Made by a program: the position numbers and the translations under genes
In this document: positions 16,477-24,550 of the stretch, piece by piece
Numbering within the stretch: position 1 is the stretch's first letter
Layout: each line of letters opens with the position of its first letter
Notes under the pieces: generated by a model
The model's input: the letters and a program-made list of their open reading frames with translations, nothing else
Database searches by the model: none
Told to the model about the DNA's origin: nothing
Assembly: GCF_015291745.1 (NCBI RefSeq)
Contig: NZ_CP030059.1
Span: forward strand, 682,001 to 746,000
Direction of reading: 5' to 3'
DNA length: 64,000 bases
DNA from: Bradyrhizobium sp. CCBAU 53351
GTDB taxonomy: Bacteria > Pseudomonadota > Alphaproteobacteria > Rhizobiales > Xanthobacteraceae

Positions 16477-16514
16477 GTGGTCCCGGACCTGCGCTGACGC
16501 TTCTCCGGGACGAC
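16477..16514. repeat. Short palindromic repeat
   Basis: TGTGGTCCCGGA and TCCGGGACGACA flank GCGCTGACGC-like sequence, with imperfect outer pairing. It lies between convergent genes and is a probable bidirectional terminator. Confidence 0.6.
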
Positions 16515-16553
16515 AGCCGAGTTTGCGGCGGCAGCGGAATGAAGCCGAGGAGC

Positions 16554-17180
16554 TCAGCTCTTCTTCGCCGGCTTGCTCGGCGCCGGGTTGAACAGCTTCT
16601 TCAGGTCGTTCAAGCTTTCCGACAGCCGCGGCCATTCGCAGGAGAAGGAGCCCTTGGTGCAGGGCGCGCCCTTTCGCTGGCCGACGGTTTGCTGCACCTT
16701 CGGCCGCTCGACCGGGACCGGCACGCGGACGCGTTCGGTTTCGGTCTGCAGCGCCACCTGCTGGAGTTGCCGCGCCTGTTGCTCCTGCTGCTCGCGCTGT
16801 TGGCGCGCAGTCGCCTGGGCGGCTTCGTTGTTGCGACGCTCCCTGGCGAGATAGGCGGTGTAGGCTTCGTCGATCTTCTTCTGTTCCTCCGGCGTCGGGT
16901 TGGGCCCGGCGATGTCGAAGGTGCGATCCTGCAGGAAGTCGTAATAGGAATAGCCGCCGCCCGGCTTGCGGCGGCCGGCGAACTTGGCGTTGCAATTGGC
17001 GAGCGCGGAGGTCTTCTCGGCCTTGGTCGCGGCCTTCTCTGCGGCGTCGGCGCATTCCTCGAAGTCGACCGGCGCGCGCTTCCACCATTGCGCCTGGGCA
17101 TGCGGCAGCGTCAGCAGAAGAACTCCTGCTGCGGCAGTGAGAAACAGCGCCGCACGACGCAATGCAATCACGGACGACAT
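16554..17180 (-). CDS. Secreted coiled-coil protein of unknown function
   Basis: 208 aa. It has a signal peptide (about 1-31, ending AQAQ) and a short Cys-containing region (FEECADAAEKAATK...ALANCNAKF). A strongly charged, Gln-rich coiled-coil stretch follows (about 108-150; RERRNNEAAQATARQQREQQ), then a C-terminal region with two more cysteines (APCTKGSFSCEW) and a Lys-rich tail. Four cysteines could form periplasmic disulfides. No family recognised. Divergent from the acyl-CoA ligase gene, with 263 nt between them. Confidence 0.7.
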   Translation of the reverse strand: MSSVIALRRAALFLTAAAGVLLLTLPHAQAQWWKRAPVDFEECADAAEKAATKAEKTSALANCNAKFAGRRKPGGGYSYYDFLQDRTFDIAGPNPTPEEQKKIDEAYTAYLARERRNNEAAQATARQQREQQEQQARQLQQVALQTETERVRVPVPVERPKVQQTVGQRKGAPCTKGSFSCEWPRLSESLNDLKKLFNPAPSKPAKKS

Positions 17181-17443
17181 TCTACGAGAGCATTCCCTGG
17201 CAAACTCAACCCGAACTGAGTCGAGCCAGATTTTTGCCTCTTTATCGCCGGCTTGTCACCCGTGGAACCCGGGAATTTCATGTCTGGGATGCTGACATTT
17301 TGGGCTTGACGTGGCGCGGGAGTCACAGCGCCGTGGCGTCGGGCTGCTACACTTCGCCTCGCAAGCGCCGTACCTGAGGCGATGCCAGAACACGAAACAC
17401 ACAGAATAAGAACAAGACCCAAGAAACGAAATGGAAACGCCCG

Positions 17444-18961
17444 ATGCTGCTGCCCTTGTCCGACGTGCCGCGCTGGTACGCTGAACGCAAGCCACATGGC
17501 ACGATCGCCGTCCGTCATGGGCAGGACACGCTGACATGGGACGAGCTCGAGCGCGGCGCCAACCGGCGCGCGCGGGCGTTCGCGGCCAAGGGTGTCAAGC
17601 CCGGCGATTTCGTCGCGATCGGATTGCCGAACGGCAACGCGTTCTTCGAGACCTCGTTCGCGGTGTGGAAGTGCGGGGCGACGCCGACCTCGCTGTCATG
17701 GCGGTTGCCGCGCGGCGAAGCCGCCGCCGTGCTCGACATTCTCAAGCCCGCGCTGGTGGTCGGCGGCGAAGCCGACTGGAACGCGCCAAACCGTCTGCCG
17801 GCGGATTTCGTGCCGGACGGATTTTCGGATGAGCCGCTCAATCCCCCGGTGGCACGCTATTGGAAAGCCATGACCTCAGGCGGCTCGACCGGCCGCCCCA
17901 AGGTGATCCTCGATCATCATCCGGCGGTGACCGACACCGTCGCCGTGCCGCCGCTCAACATCCCCTTCGGAGTCTCGCTGCTCAATCCCGGGCCGCTCTA
18001 TCACAATGCGCCGTTCATCGTGTCGCATTACGCGCTGTTCACCGGCGGCCAGCTCACCGGCCTCGTCAAGTTCGACGCCGAGGAGACGCTGCGGCAGATC
18101 GAGCGCGAGCGCGTGCAATGGGTCAACTTCGTGCCGACCATGATGCACCGGATCTGGGCGTTGCCGGAACACGTGCGGAGCGCCTACGATTTGTCGAGCC
18201 TCCAGACCGTCTTCCACATGGCCGCTCCGATGCCGCCCTGGCTGAAGGAGAACTGGATCGCCTGGCTCGGCCCGGAGCGGATCTGGGAGCTCTATGGCGG
18301 CACCGAGCGGCAGGGCGCCTGCATCATCTCGGGCACGGAATGGCTGACGCACAAGGGCTCAGTCGGCAAGATCGGCGACATGGCGCGCTTGCGCATCATC
18401 GGCGAGGACGGCAACGACGTCGCGCCGGGCGAAACCGGCGAGATCTATTTCCTCAACAATGATGGTGCGGACGCGACCTACCACTATCTCGGCGCCGAGC
18501 CGAAGCGGCGCAGCGACGGCTGGGAATCGCTCGGCGATATCGGCAGGCTGGATGCGGACGGCTATCTCTATCTCGGCGATCGCCTCGCCGACATGGTGCT
18601 GCGCGGCGGTGCCAACATCTATCCGGCCGAGGTCGAGGCCGCCGTCTCCGAGGCGCCCGGCGTGCGCTCCTGCGTGGTGGTGGGATTGCCCGATCCGGAA
18701 TTGGGTCAGCGCGTGCATGCCATCATCGAGGCGGACGACGGCGCCGACGGTCAGGCCATCGCCGACGGCATGGCGGACTTCCTCAAAGAGCGGCTCAGCC
18801 GCTACAAGCACCCCGAGAGCTTCGAGATCGTCAGCGCACCGCCGCGCGATGATTCCGGCAAAGTCCGCCGCACCCTGTTGCGCGATGAGCGCGCGGCGTG
18901 GTTGAAGGAGGGGCGCGCCTTCCGGATCTGGCCGGCGAAGGCGCGGGCGCACGCCGAATAA
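17444..18961 (+). CDS. AMP-forming acyl-CoA synthetase (ANL superfamily)
   Basis: 505 aa. Activates a carboxylic acid to its CoA ester through an acyl-AMP. AMP-binding core MTSGGSTGRPKVILD (about 144-158), ELYGGTERQG (about 284), SLGDIGRLDADGYLYLGDR (about 364), and the C-terminal lid DDSGKVRRTLLRD with the catalytic Lys. It resembles the bile-acid/fatty-acid CoA ligase branch more than acetyl-CoA synthetase. The RBS before ATG 17444 is weak. It is the first of four co-directional genes (ligase, RraA-type aldolase, cupin, Bug binding protein) spaced 21-48 nt apart, so probably one operon. Confidence 0.87.
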   Translation: MLLPLSDVPRWYAERKPHGTIAVRHGQDTLTWDELERGANRRARAFAAKGVKPGDFVAIGLPNGNAFFETSFAVWKCGATPTSLSWRLPRGEAAAVLDILKPALVVGGEADWNAPNRLPADFVPDGFSDEPLNPPVARYWKAMTSGGSTGRPKVILDHHPAVTDTVAVPPLNIPFGVSLLNPGPLYHNAPFIVSHYALFTGGQLTGLVKFDAEETLRQIERERVQWVNFVPTMMHRIWALPEHVRSAYDLSSLQTVFHMAAPMPPWLKENWIAWLGPERIWELYGGTERQGACIISGTEWLTHKGSVGKIGDMARLRIIGEDGNDVAPGETGEIYFLNNDGADATYHYLGAEPKRRSDGWESLGDIGRLDADGYLYLGDRLADMVLRGGANIYPAEVEAAVSEAPGVRSCVVVGLPDPELGQRVHAIIEADDGADGQAIADGMADFLKERLSRYKHPESFEIVSAPPRDDSGKVRRTLLRDERAAWLKEGRAFRIWPAKARAHAE

Positions 18962-18982
18962 GACAAACGCGGAAGGACCGAC

Positions 18983-19621
18983 ATGACGATCACCATCGCA
19001 GCGAACAGCGTGCCGAAGCCGCCGGCCGAGATCATCGAGGGTTTTCGCGGTGCGCCGACCTCGGTCATTTCGGACAATCTCGCCCGGCTGCCCGGCGCGG
19101 TGGGTCTCAAGCCCTATCATCGCGGCGGCGCACTGGTGGGCACGGCCTTCACCGTGCGCACCCGTCCCGGTGACAATCTCGCCATCCACCGCGCACTGGA
19201 ACTGGTCGGTCCCGGTGACGTCATCGTGGTCGATGGCGGCGGCGACGAGACGCGGGCGCTGGTCGGCGAGATCATGAAGAACATCGCGCAATGGCGCAAA
19301 GCGGAAGGCTACGTCATCGACGGCGCGATCCGCGACGTCGCCGCGTTCGCGGCCGACGACTTCCCCTGCTACGCCCGCGCGGTGATCCATCGCGGTCCCT
19401 ACAAGAACGGCCCCGGCGAGATCAACGTGCCTGTCACGATCGGCGGCAGCGTGATCTCGCCCGGCGACATCGTGGTCGGCGACGAGGACGGCGTGGTGTC
19501 GTTTCCCGCCGCAGGTGCCGCAGCACTATTGGAGACCGTGCGGGCACAGGTGGCGCGAGAGGAGGAGACATTGAAGGCGATCCGCGAGGGCCGCTATCAG
19601 GGTTCGTATGGGAAATCCTGA
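18983..19621 (+). CDS. RraA-family aldolase/decarboxylase (HMG aldolase-like)
   Basis: 212 aa. Members cleave 4-hydroxy-4-methyl-2-oxoglutarate-type substrates or decarboxylate oxaloacetate using a divalent metal; RraA itself regulates RNase E. Seen here: TSVISDNLARLPG, GTAFTVRTRPGDNLAIHRALE, GDVIVVDGGGDETRALVGEIM, and the substrate/metal loop VIDGAIRDVAAF. The GAIRD motif carries the Arg and Asp expected for the enzymes. GEINVPVTIGG and VVGDEDGVVSFP complete the fold. Length and the conserved motif favour the enzymatic branch. Its place between a CoA ligase and a cupin suggests a catabolic step on an organic acid. Confidence 0.82.
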   Translation: MTITIAANSVPKPPAEIIEGFRGAPTSVISDNLARLPGAVGLKPYHRGGALVGTAFTVRTRPGDNLAIHRALELVGPGDVIVVDGGGDETRALVGEIMKNIAQWRKAEGYVIDGAIRDVAAFAADDFPCYARAVIHRGPYKNGPGEINVPVTIGGSVISPGDIVVGDEDGVVSFPAAGAAALLETVRAQVAREEETLKAIREGRYQGSYGKS

Positions 19622-19648
19622 TCAAGGAAAAAGAAAGGGGAGGGCAGC

Positions 19649-20020
19649 GTGAGCCAGAAGGACGAATTCCACAACATCGACAGTCCCGATGACGGCCTGT
19701 TCCGCGAACTCGCCGCGGGAGTGACCACGCGCATCTTCTCCGGCGAGCAGGCGATGCTGTCGGTGGTGACGCTGGCGCCCCATGCGCAGGGCACGCTGCA
19801 CCATCATCCCGAGGAGCAATGGGGCGTGCTGCTCGACGGCTCCGCCATCCGCGTCCAGGGCGATGAGGAGATTGCCGTCAAGAAGGGCGATTTCTGGCGC
19901 ACGCCGGGCAACGTGCCGCACACCATGCGGGCCGGCCCGGATGGTGCCCGCGTGCTGGACATTTTCAGTCCGCCTCGGCCAGAATACAGAAAAGCCGGGT
20001 CGGGCTTCGGCACGACCTAA
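19649..20020 (+). CDS. Single-domain cupin protein
   Basis: 123 aa small beta-barrel protein. Cupin motif 1 is TLHHHPEEQWGVLLDG (His51, His52, His53, with Glu at the expected spacing) and motif 2 is GDFWRTPGNVPHTMRA, giving the usual metal-binding set. GTG 19649 is supported by GGGGAGGG upstream. The role could be enzymatic or a binding/regulatory accessory to the operon; not assignable. Confidence 0.8.
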   Translation: MSQKDEFHNIDSPDDGLFRELAAGVTTRIFSGEQAMLSVVTLAPHAQGTLHHHPEEQWGVLLDGSAIRVQGDEEIAVKKGDFWRTPGNVPHTMRAGPDGARVLDIFSPPRPEYRKAGSGFGTT

Positions 20021-20068
20021 GCGCCAAAGAGCAAAAAGCCGGGCGCGAACCAAAAACGGGAGGGGACC

Positions 20069-21025
20069 ATGACGATCACACGACGCGCGCTGCTCGCTGC
20101 GCCGGCCATTCTCGCAATCACGCCGGCCATGGCGCAGGCCGGCAAGATCACGCTGGTCGTGCCGTTTCCACCGGGCGGCTCGACCGACGCGATGGCGCGG
20201 CTGCTGCAGGCCAGCCTGCAAACCAAGCTCAATCGCATCGTCGTGGTCGAGAACAAATCGGGCGCCGCCGGCGCGCTCGGCGCGGCGCAGGTCGCCAAGA
20301 GCCCGGCGGACGGCACCTCGTTTTTGGTCACGTTCGATTCCCACGCGGTGATTCCGTCCATCCTCGACAAGCCGCCGGTGGACGTCGAGCGCGAGCTGAT
20401 GCCGGTACTGCTCATCGGCACCGCACCTTATGTGATCGCGGCGGGTGCCGACCGCCCCTACAAGAGCTTTGCCGACGTGGTGGCGGCCTGCAAGGCGAGC
20501 CCGGGCGCGGTGAAATATGCATCCGTCGGCATCGGCACGCTCGGCCATCTCGCCATGACCGTGCTCGGCAGCAAGGCCGGCGTCGAGATCATGCATGTGC
20601 CTTATCGCGGCGGCGGTCCGGCGATGAACGACGTGCTCGGCGGCCATGTCGATCTCATCGCGGGATCGGCGGCGCTGGTCGCCGCCCAGCTCGGCACCAA
20701 CATGCTGCGTCCGATCCTGCAGCTCGGCCGCGAGCGGCTGCCGGCCCTGCCTGATACGCAGACCGCGATCGAAGCCGGCTTTCCCGATTTCGAGACACTG
20801 GCCTGGTGGGGCATCTTCGCGCCCGCGGGCACGCCGCCTGACATCGTCGCAGCCTTCGCGGCAGCGTCCAAGGAGATCCTGAGCGAGCCTGCGACCGCCG
20901 CCCAGCTGAAGGAGACGCAGCACATGACGCTGCTGCTGCAGGACGGGGCGGCCTTCAAGACCTTCTTCGACAAGCAGGTCGCCACTTGGGGCAAGGTGGT
21001 GAAGGATAATAATATCAGGGCGTAG
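20069..21025 (+). CDS. Bug/TctC-family tripartite tricarboxylate transporter binding protein
   Basis: 318 aa periplasmic solute receptor. Signal peptide with a twin-arginine-like start (MTITRRALLAAPAILAITPA) and cleavage at AMAQA. Family hallmarks: ITLVVPFPPGGSTDAMARL at the mature N terminus, and VPYRGGGPAMNDVLGGHVD. No tctA/tctB membrane genes are near, as is common for orphan Bug proteins. It is the last gene of the ligase operon and probably supplies the acid that the ligase activates (inference). Confidence 0.87.
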   Translation: MTITRRALLAAPAILAITPAMAQAGKITLVVPFPPGGSTDAMARLLQASLQTKLNRIVVVENKSGAAGALGAAQVAKSPADGTSFLVTFDSHAVIPSILDKPPVDVERELMPVLLIGTAPYVIAAGADRPYKSFADVVAACKASPGAVKYASVGIGTLGHLAMTVLGSKAGVEIMHVPYRGGGPAMNDVLGGHVDLIAGSAALVAAQLGTNMLRPILQLGRERLPALPDTQTAIEAGFPDFETLAWWGIFAPAGTPPDIVAAFAAASKEILSEPATAAQLKETQHMTLLLQDGAAFKTFFDKQVATWGKVVKDNNIRA

Positions 21026-21129
21026 GTGGCCGGCGGCGGTCCTTGCGCATTGGGCGCGGCGAGGGCTTCCGATCCTGTCGCCGCTTTGATATGTACACCC
21101 CCGGGCAACCCGACTGATGCGGGTTCCGC

Positions 21130-21206
21130 GGTCCCGTAGCTCAGCCGGATAGAGCGACGGTTTCCTAAACCGTAGGTCGGAAGTTCGAGTCTTCCCGGGA
21201 TCGCCA
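21130..21206 (+). tRNA. tRNA-Arg (anticodon CCU)
   Basis: A 77-nt cloverleaf with CCA encoded. Acceptor GGTCCCG pairs with CGGGATC, including one G-U pair. D arm: GCTCAGCCGGATAGAGC. Anticodon stem ACGGT/ACCGT closes loop TTCCTAA, so the anticodon is CCT. T arm: GGAAG-TTCGAGT-CTTCC, then discriminator G and CCA at 21204-21206. Confidence 0.95.
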
Positions 21207-21745
21207 TTCTTTCTAGTCCTTTGCCGGCCATTAGCTATCAGAATGAAGCGGAGTCGCTCTGCCGGCACCGGATGGGCGACGCAATTGCAGGCATGCGGTC
21301 GCGGCTGCAATTGAGTCGGGCCCGCGACGTCATGGCCGTGTGGCTAACGACCCCAGGGCGGTGGCCCCGACTGGTGCGCGCAGTACGCCGCTGGTGATTG
21401 GCGAAGCGAGGGCCGGCGACGTGAGGTCGCAACAAATATTAGTATGGACAGGGATCACAACAGGTCGCCGCTCATTTAAATAACGCGCTCGACCGAGAAT
21501 TTAATCCTGATCATTAGTTTCAGTTCGGCGATAATATTAATTTGGGCGGCGGCAGGAATTGCGGCTGCGAGATTAAAAACTCCATGCTCGGGTCAATGAA
21601 TCGTCGCAAAAAAGGCGCGTGCGAATTCGAACACGCGGCTGATGGGGCGGCAAAGGACCAGCTCAAGTTGGACTGAGCCGCGACGTATCGATCAGTATGC
21701 GCATGAAACTCAGTCTGCGCTGCATTGCTCAGGGGATGAACAAAC
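21207..21745. other. Long non-coding stretch between tRNA-Arg and the beta-helix gene
   Basis: 539 nt with no reading frame I would defend. The part around 21430-21545 is clearly richer in A and T than the surroundings (for example AAATATTAGTATGG and GATAATATTAATTTG). It probably contains the promoter of the gene at 21746. No integrase remnant was seen. Confidence 0.6.
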
Positions 21746-24262
21746 ATGGCAATTGCTGGATTTCCAGACGCGAATAGCACCGGTCTTCCTGATGGCGTTA
21801 TCCTGACTCCATCGGGCGACGTAACTATCACTCAACCAGGCACCGTAATCGACGCTCTCGATGTCAAAGGCACCATTACGGTCCTGGCCGATAACGTCAC
21901 GATTCAGAATACTCGCATCACGTCCAGCGATTGGACAGGAATCTGGATCAAGGATGGCATTACAGGAACTGTCGTCAAGGACAGCGAGATTTTAAACGTT
22001 GGAAGTAGCCCAGATGGCGCGAACGGCATTGTCGGGTCCGGCACATTCCTGCGCAACGACATCCATGACGTGGAGAACGGCATTATCGTCACCGGTTCGA
22101 GCCTCGTCCAAGACAATTATATCCATGATATGAATGCGCCGGATGTGCGTCTCGGCACGTCCTTGGGCGGTCCGCACTACGATGGCATTGAGATCGACGG
22201 CGGCGTTTCAGACGTCGTCATTCGGCACAACACGGTCATCAACGAGAACAGCTACGTCTCGGCCGTGATGATCAATAATGACTTCGGTCCGGTTTCCAAC
22301 ATTCAGGTGGACGGCAACTATCTTGCGGGGGGCGGCTATACCCTTTACTCCGATGGCAGCTTCAGCAGCACCGACAAGATTTCCGGCGTCTCGTTCACCA
22401 ACAACGAGCTCGGGCAGGGCAAGTGGGGATACTATTACTTCAGGGACAACACGCCCGTCCTGACGAACAACGACGAACTCGGCACGGGATGGCAGACGTC
22501 GTCTCCGACGACGCCCCCCGCAACGCCCGAAGTCCCGGCAGCACCGACCATCGCATCCTGGTCACCCGATACGGGCAAGACTGGCGACGGCATCACGGAC
22601 GCCAATCAGATCACTCTGCACGGCACCGCCGCGGCTGGCAGCACCGTGAAAGTCTATGACGGTTCGACGCAGATCGGTACGGCGACCGCGACTTCGGCCG
22701 GAAGCTGGGACTATATCACCAAGGTCTTGACCGATGCTAAGCACACGCTGACGGCGACCGCGACCAACTCGTCGGGTCAAACCAGCGCGGCATCGGCTGC
22801 GGTGGCGGTCACCGTCGACACCAAGGCGCCAGCTGCACCGACGATCGCGAGCGACACCGTCAACTCTGCCAACCAAGTCGTTCTGTCGGGGGCTGCCGAA
22901 GCGAACAGCGCGATCAAGGTGTTTGACGGAACGACCCAGGTCGGGACGGCGACAACCAACTCGAGCGGTGCGTGGAGCGTCACGACGTCTGCATTGTCGG
23001 CCGGTTCGCACGCCCTGACGGCGAAGGCGACCGACGTTGCCGGCAACGTCAGTGCTGCGTCGACGGCCGTGGATGCGGTCATTGGTTCTGGGACGACGGG
23101 CTCCACCGGCTCGGGCACGTCGGGCACGGGCACCACAGCGCCCGCCGCGCCGAAAATCGCCTCGTTCTCAAACGATACCGGCACTGCCGGTGATCACATC
23201 ACGAGCGACAAGACGCTGACCCTGGCCGGGACTGCGGTTGCCAACAGCACGGTCAAGGTGCTCGACGGCGCCACCCAGCTCGGCACGGCCACGGCGGATG
23301 CGAATGGAGCGTGGCACTACACCACCGCCGCGCTGCCGGACGGCAAGCACAGCTTCACTGCGACCGACACGGTCTCTGGCGTCACCAGCAAGGCATCGAC
23401 TGCGCTGGACGTGACGGTGGATACCGCTGCCCCCGATGCCCCGGTGCTGTTGAGCGATCCGACCACGCATAACCGCGCCACGGTCTCCGGGACGGCGGAA
23501 GCGGGCAGCTTGATCAAGCTCTACGAGGGCGCGACCCTGCTTGGCACGACGACCGTTGCAAGTGACGGTGACTGGAGCGTGACGACCCCGAATCTCAAGC
23601 ACGGGTCACACACCTTCACCGCGACAGCGACCGACGCAGCCGGCAACACCAGCGCCTTGTCGCAGCCGATCGATCCGCCGATCGGCTCGCACAGCGGTGG
23701 CGGCACCTCGACGGTGGAAGTCACCAATGTACGCCAGCACTCGGATCACACCGCGACGATCAAGGGCACGGCCGATCCCAACAGCGAGATCAAGCTGTAT
23801 GACGGCACGACCTCGGTCGGTTCGTCCACGACGGACGCCGACGGCAAGTGGAGCTTCCAGACCTCCGACCTGTCGGGTAAGTCCCACGCCTTTACCGCGG
23901 AGCAGGTCGACACCACAGACCACGTGGTCGGAACCAGCTCGGGCGCGGCGATGATCGGCTCGGGCCGCAGCGACACGCTGACTGGCACCACCGGCAACGA
24001 TGTCATGGTTGGCAAAGCGGGAGCGGATACGTTCCAGTTTGCGTCGAACTTCGGCCAGGACGTTATCAAGGACTTCGCTGCCCGCGGACCTGCTCACGAC
24101 ACGATCGAGTTCAGCAAAAGCGTATTCGACAGTTTTGCGAGCGTTCTCTCCCACGCGGCCCAGTCGGGCCACGACGTCGTCATCGCGACGGGGAGCGACA
24201 CCCTCACGCTGAAGAACACGCAGCTCGACAAGCTGAACAGCCACGACTTCCACTTCGCGTAG
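21746..24262 (+). CDS. Large secreted protein: beta-helix + five Ig-like repeats + RTX-like C terminus
   Basis: 838 aa with no N-terminal signal peptide. Residues about 1-250 form a right-handed beta-helix of the pectate-lyase/parallel-helix type (repeating DNVTIQNTRI, SEILNVG, NDIHDVENGIIV, DNYIHDM, RHNTVINENSYV). Residues about 267-735 hold five related Ig-like/Bap-type units. Each contains a variant of GTAxxxSTVKVYDGxTQxGT followed by a DGxWxxTTxxLxxGxHxFTA core; units alternate between longer and shorter forms, and a Gly/Thr-rich linker lies near 450-465. The C terminus (about 743-838) has GSGRSDTLTGTTGNDVMVGK and ADTFQFASNFGQDVIKDF, a calcium-binding RTX-like block with a type I secretion-type end. 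It is probably exported by a type I system encoded elsewhere, as an adhesin or polysaccharide-active protein. RBS AGGGGATG. Confidence 0.82.
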   Translation: MAIAGFPDANSTGLPDGVILTPSGDVTITQPGTVIDALDVKGTITVLADNVTIQNTRITSSDWTGIWIKDGITGTVVKDSEILNVGSSPDGANGIVGSGTFLRNDIHDVENGIIVTGSSLVQDNYIHDMNAPDVRLGTSLGGPHYDGIEIDGGVSDVVIRHNTVINENSYVSAVMINNDFGPVSNIQVDGNYLAGGGYTLYSDGSFSSTDKISGVSFTNNELGQGKWGYYYFRDNTPVLTNNDELGTGWQTSSPTTPPATPEVPAAPTIASWSPDTGKTGDGITDANQITLHGTAAAGSTVKVYDGSTQIGTATATSAGSWDYITKVLTDAKHTLTATATNSSGQTSAASAAVAVTVDTKAPAAPTIASDTVNSANQVVLSGAAEANSAIKVFDGTTQVGTATTNSSGAWSVTTSALSAGSHALTAKATDVAGNVSAASTAVDAVIGSGTTGSTGSGTSGTGTTAPAAPKIASFSNDTGTAGDHITSDKTLTLAGTAVANSTVKVLDGATQLGTATADANGAWHYTTAALPDGKHSFTATDTVSGVTSKASTALDVTVDTAAPDAPVLLSDPTTHNRATVSGTAEAGSLIKLYEGATLLGTTTVASDGDWSVTTPNLKHGSHTFTATATDAAGNTSALSQPIDPPIGSHSGGGTSTVEVTNVRQHSDHTATIKGTADPNSEIKLYDGTTSVGSSTTDADGKWSFQTSDLSGKSHAFTAEQVDTTDHVVGTSSGAAMIGSGRSDTLTGTTGNDVMVGKAGADTFQFASNFGQDVIKDFAARGPAHDTIEFSKSVFDSFASVLSHAAQSGHDVVIATGSDTLTLKNTQLDKLNSHDFHFA

Positions 24263-24303
24263 GGGACGGGTCGGCCACACAAGCTGGTACTCAACAGCTG
24301 TCT

Positions 24304-24329
24304 CGGGGGATCTCTTGGGGGATCCCCCG
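24304..24329 (+). terminator. Stem-loop after the beta-helix gene
   Basis: Arms CGGGGGATC (24304-24312) and GATCCCCCG (24321-24329) pair perfectly around an 8-nt loop, 42 nt after the stop. There is no T-run, so this is a weak or factor-assisted terminator. Confidence 0.55.
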
Positions 24330-24377
24330 ACATAGGCATGACTAAAGTTGGACGGCGGGATAATCCCTCCGCCAACG

Positions 24378-24423
24378 GCTTTCTAGAACGCATGTCGGAA
24401 GTTCGAGCCTTCCGGATTCCCAT
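24378..24423 (+). repeat. Degenerate copy of a tRNA 3' half (candidate att site)
   Basis: The 14-nt string GTCGGAAGTTCGAG at 24394-24407 is identical to 21176-21189 in the tRNA-Arg gene. Similarity extends on both sides from the anticodon loop (TTTCTAGAACGCAT against TTTCCTAAACCGTAG) to the 3' end (CCTTCCGGATTCCCA against TCTTCCCGGGATCGCCA). A T-arm GGAAG/CTTCC can still form. No 5' half is present, so this is not a working tRNA gene. Confidence 0.6.
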
Positions 24424-24550
24424 TTTTCATAGGCAAGAGGTATGGTTTGCCGCGCCATTCGGCGCGAAAATTGCTAGAAACGAATGGCTTCCTTCCTCGC
24501 TGGCGGGGCTGCCATGCCGCAGCACCGCGCTGCCTCATCCGGAGACGACG

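Noticed and set aside
19622..21310. 562-codon open frame on the minus strand
   Set aside because: Antisense to the cupin and Bug genes and runs through the tRNA-Arg gene; a GC-bias shadow.
21238..21435. 65-codon minus-strand frame after the tRNA
   Set aside because: No RBS, no signal or domain, Arg/Pro-rich composition.
24378..24423. A second intact tRNA gene
   Set aside because: Only the T arm and part of the 3' side are recognisable; no 5' acceptor or D arm can be found.
24338..24550. N-terminal extension of the amidohydrolase gene
   Set aside because: Runs through the tRNA-like fragment; ATG 24551 has a good RBS and starts at the conserved LILRGGRVIDP segment.
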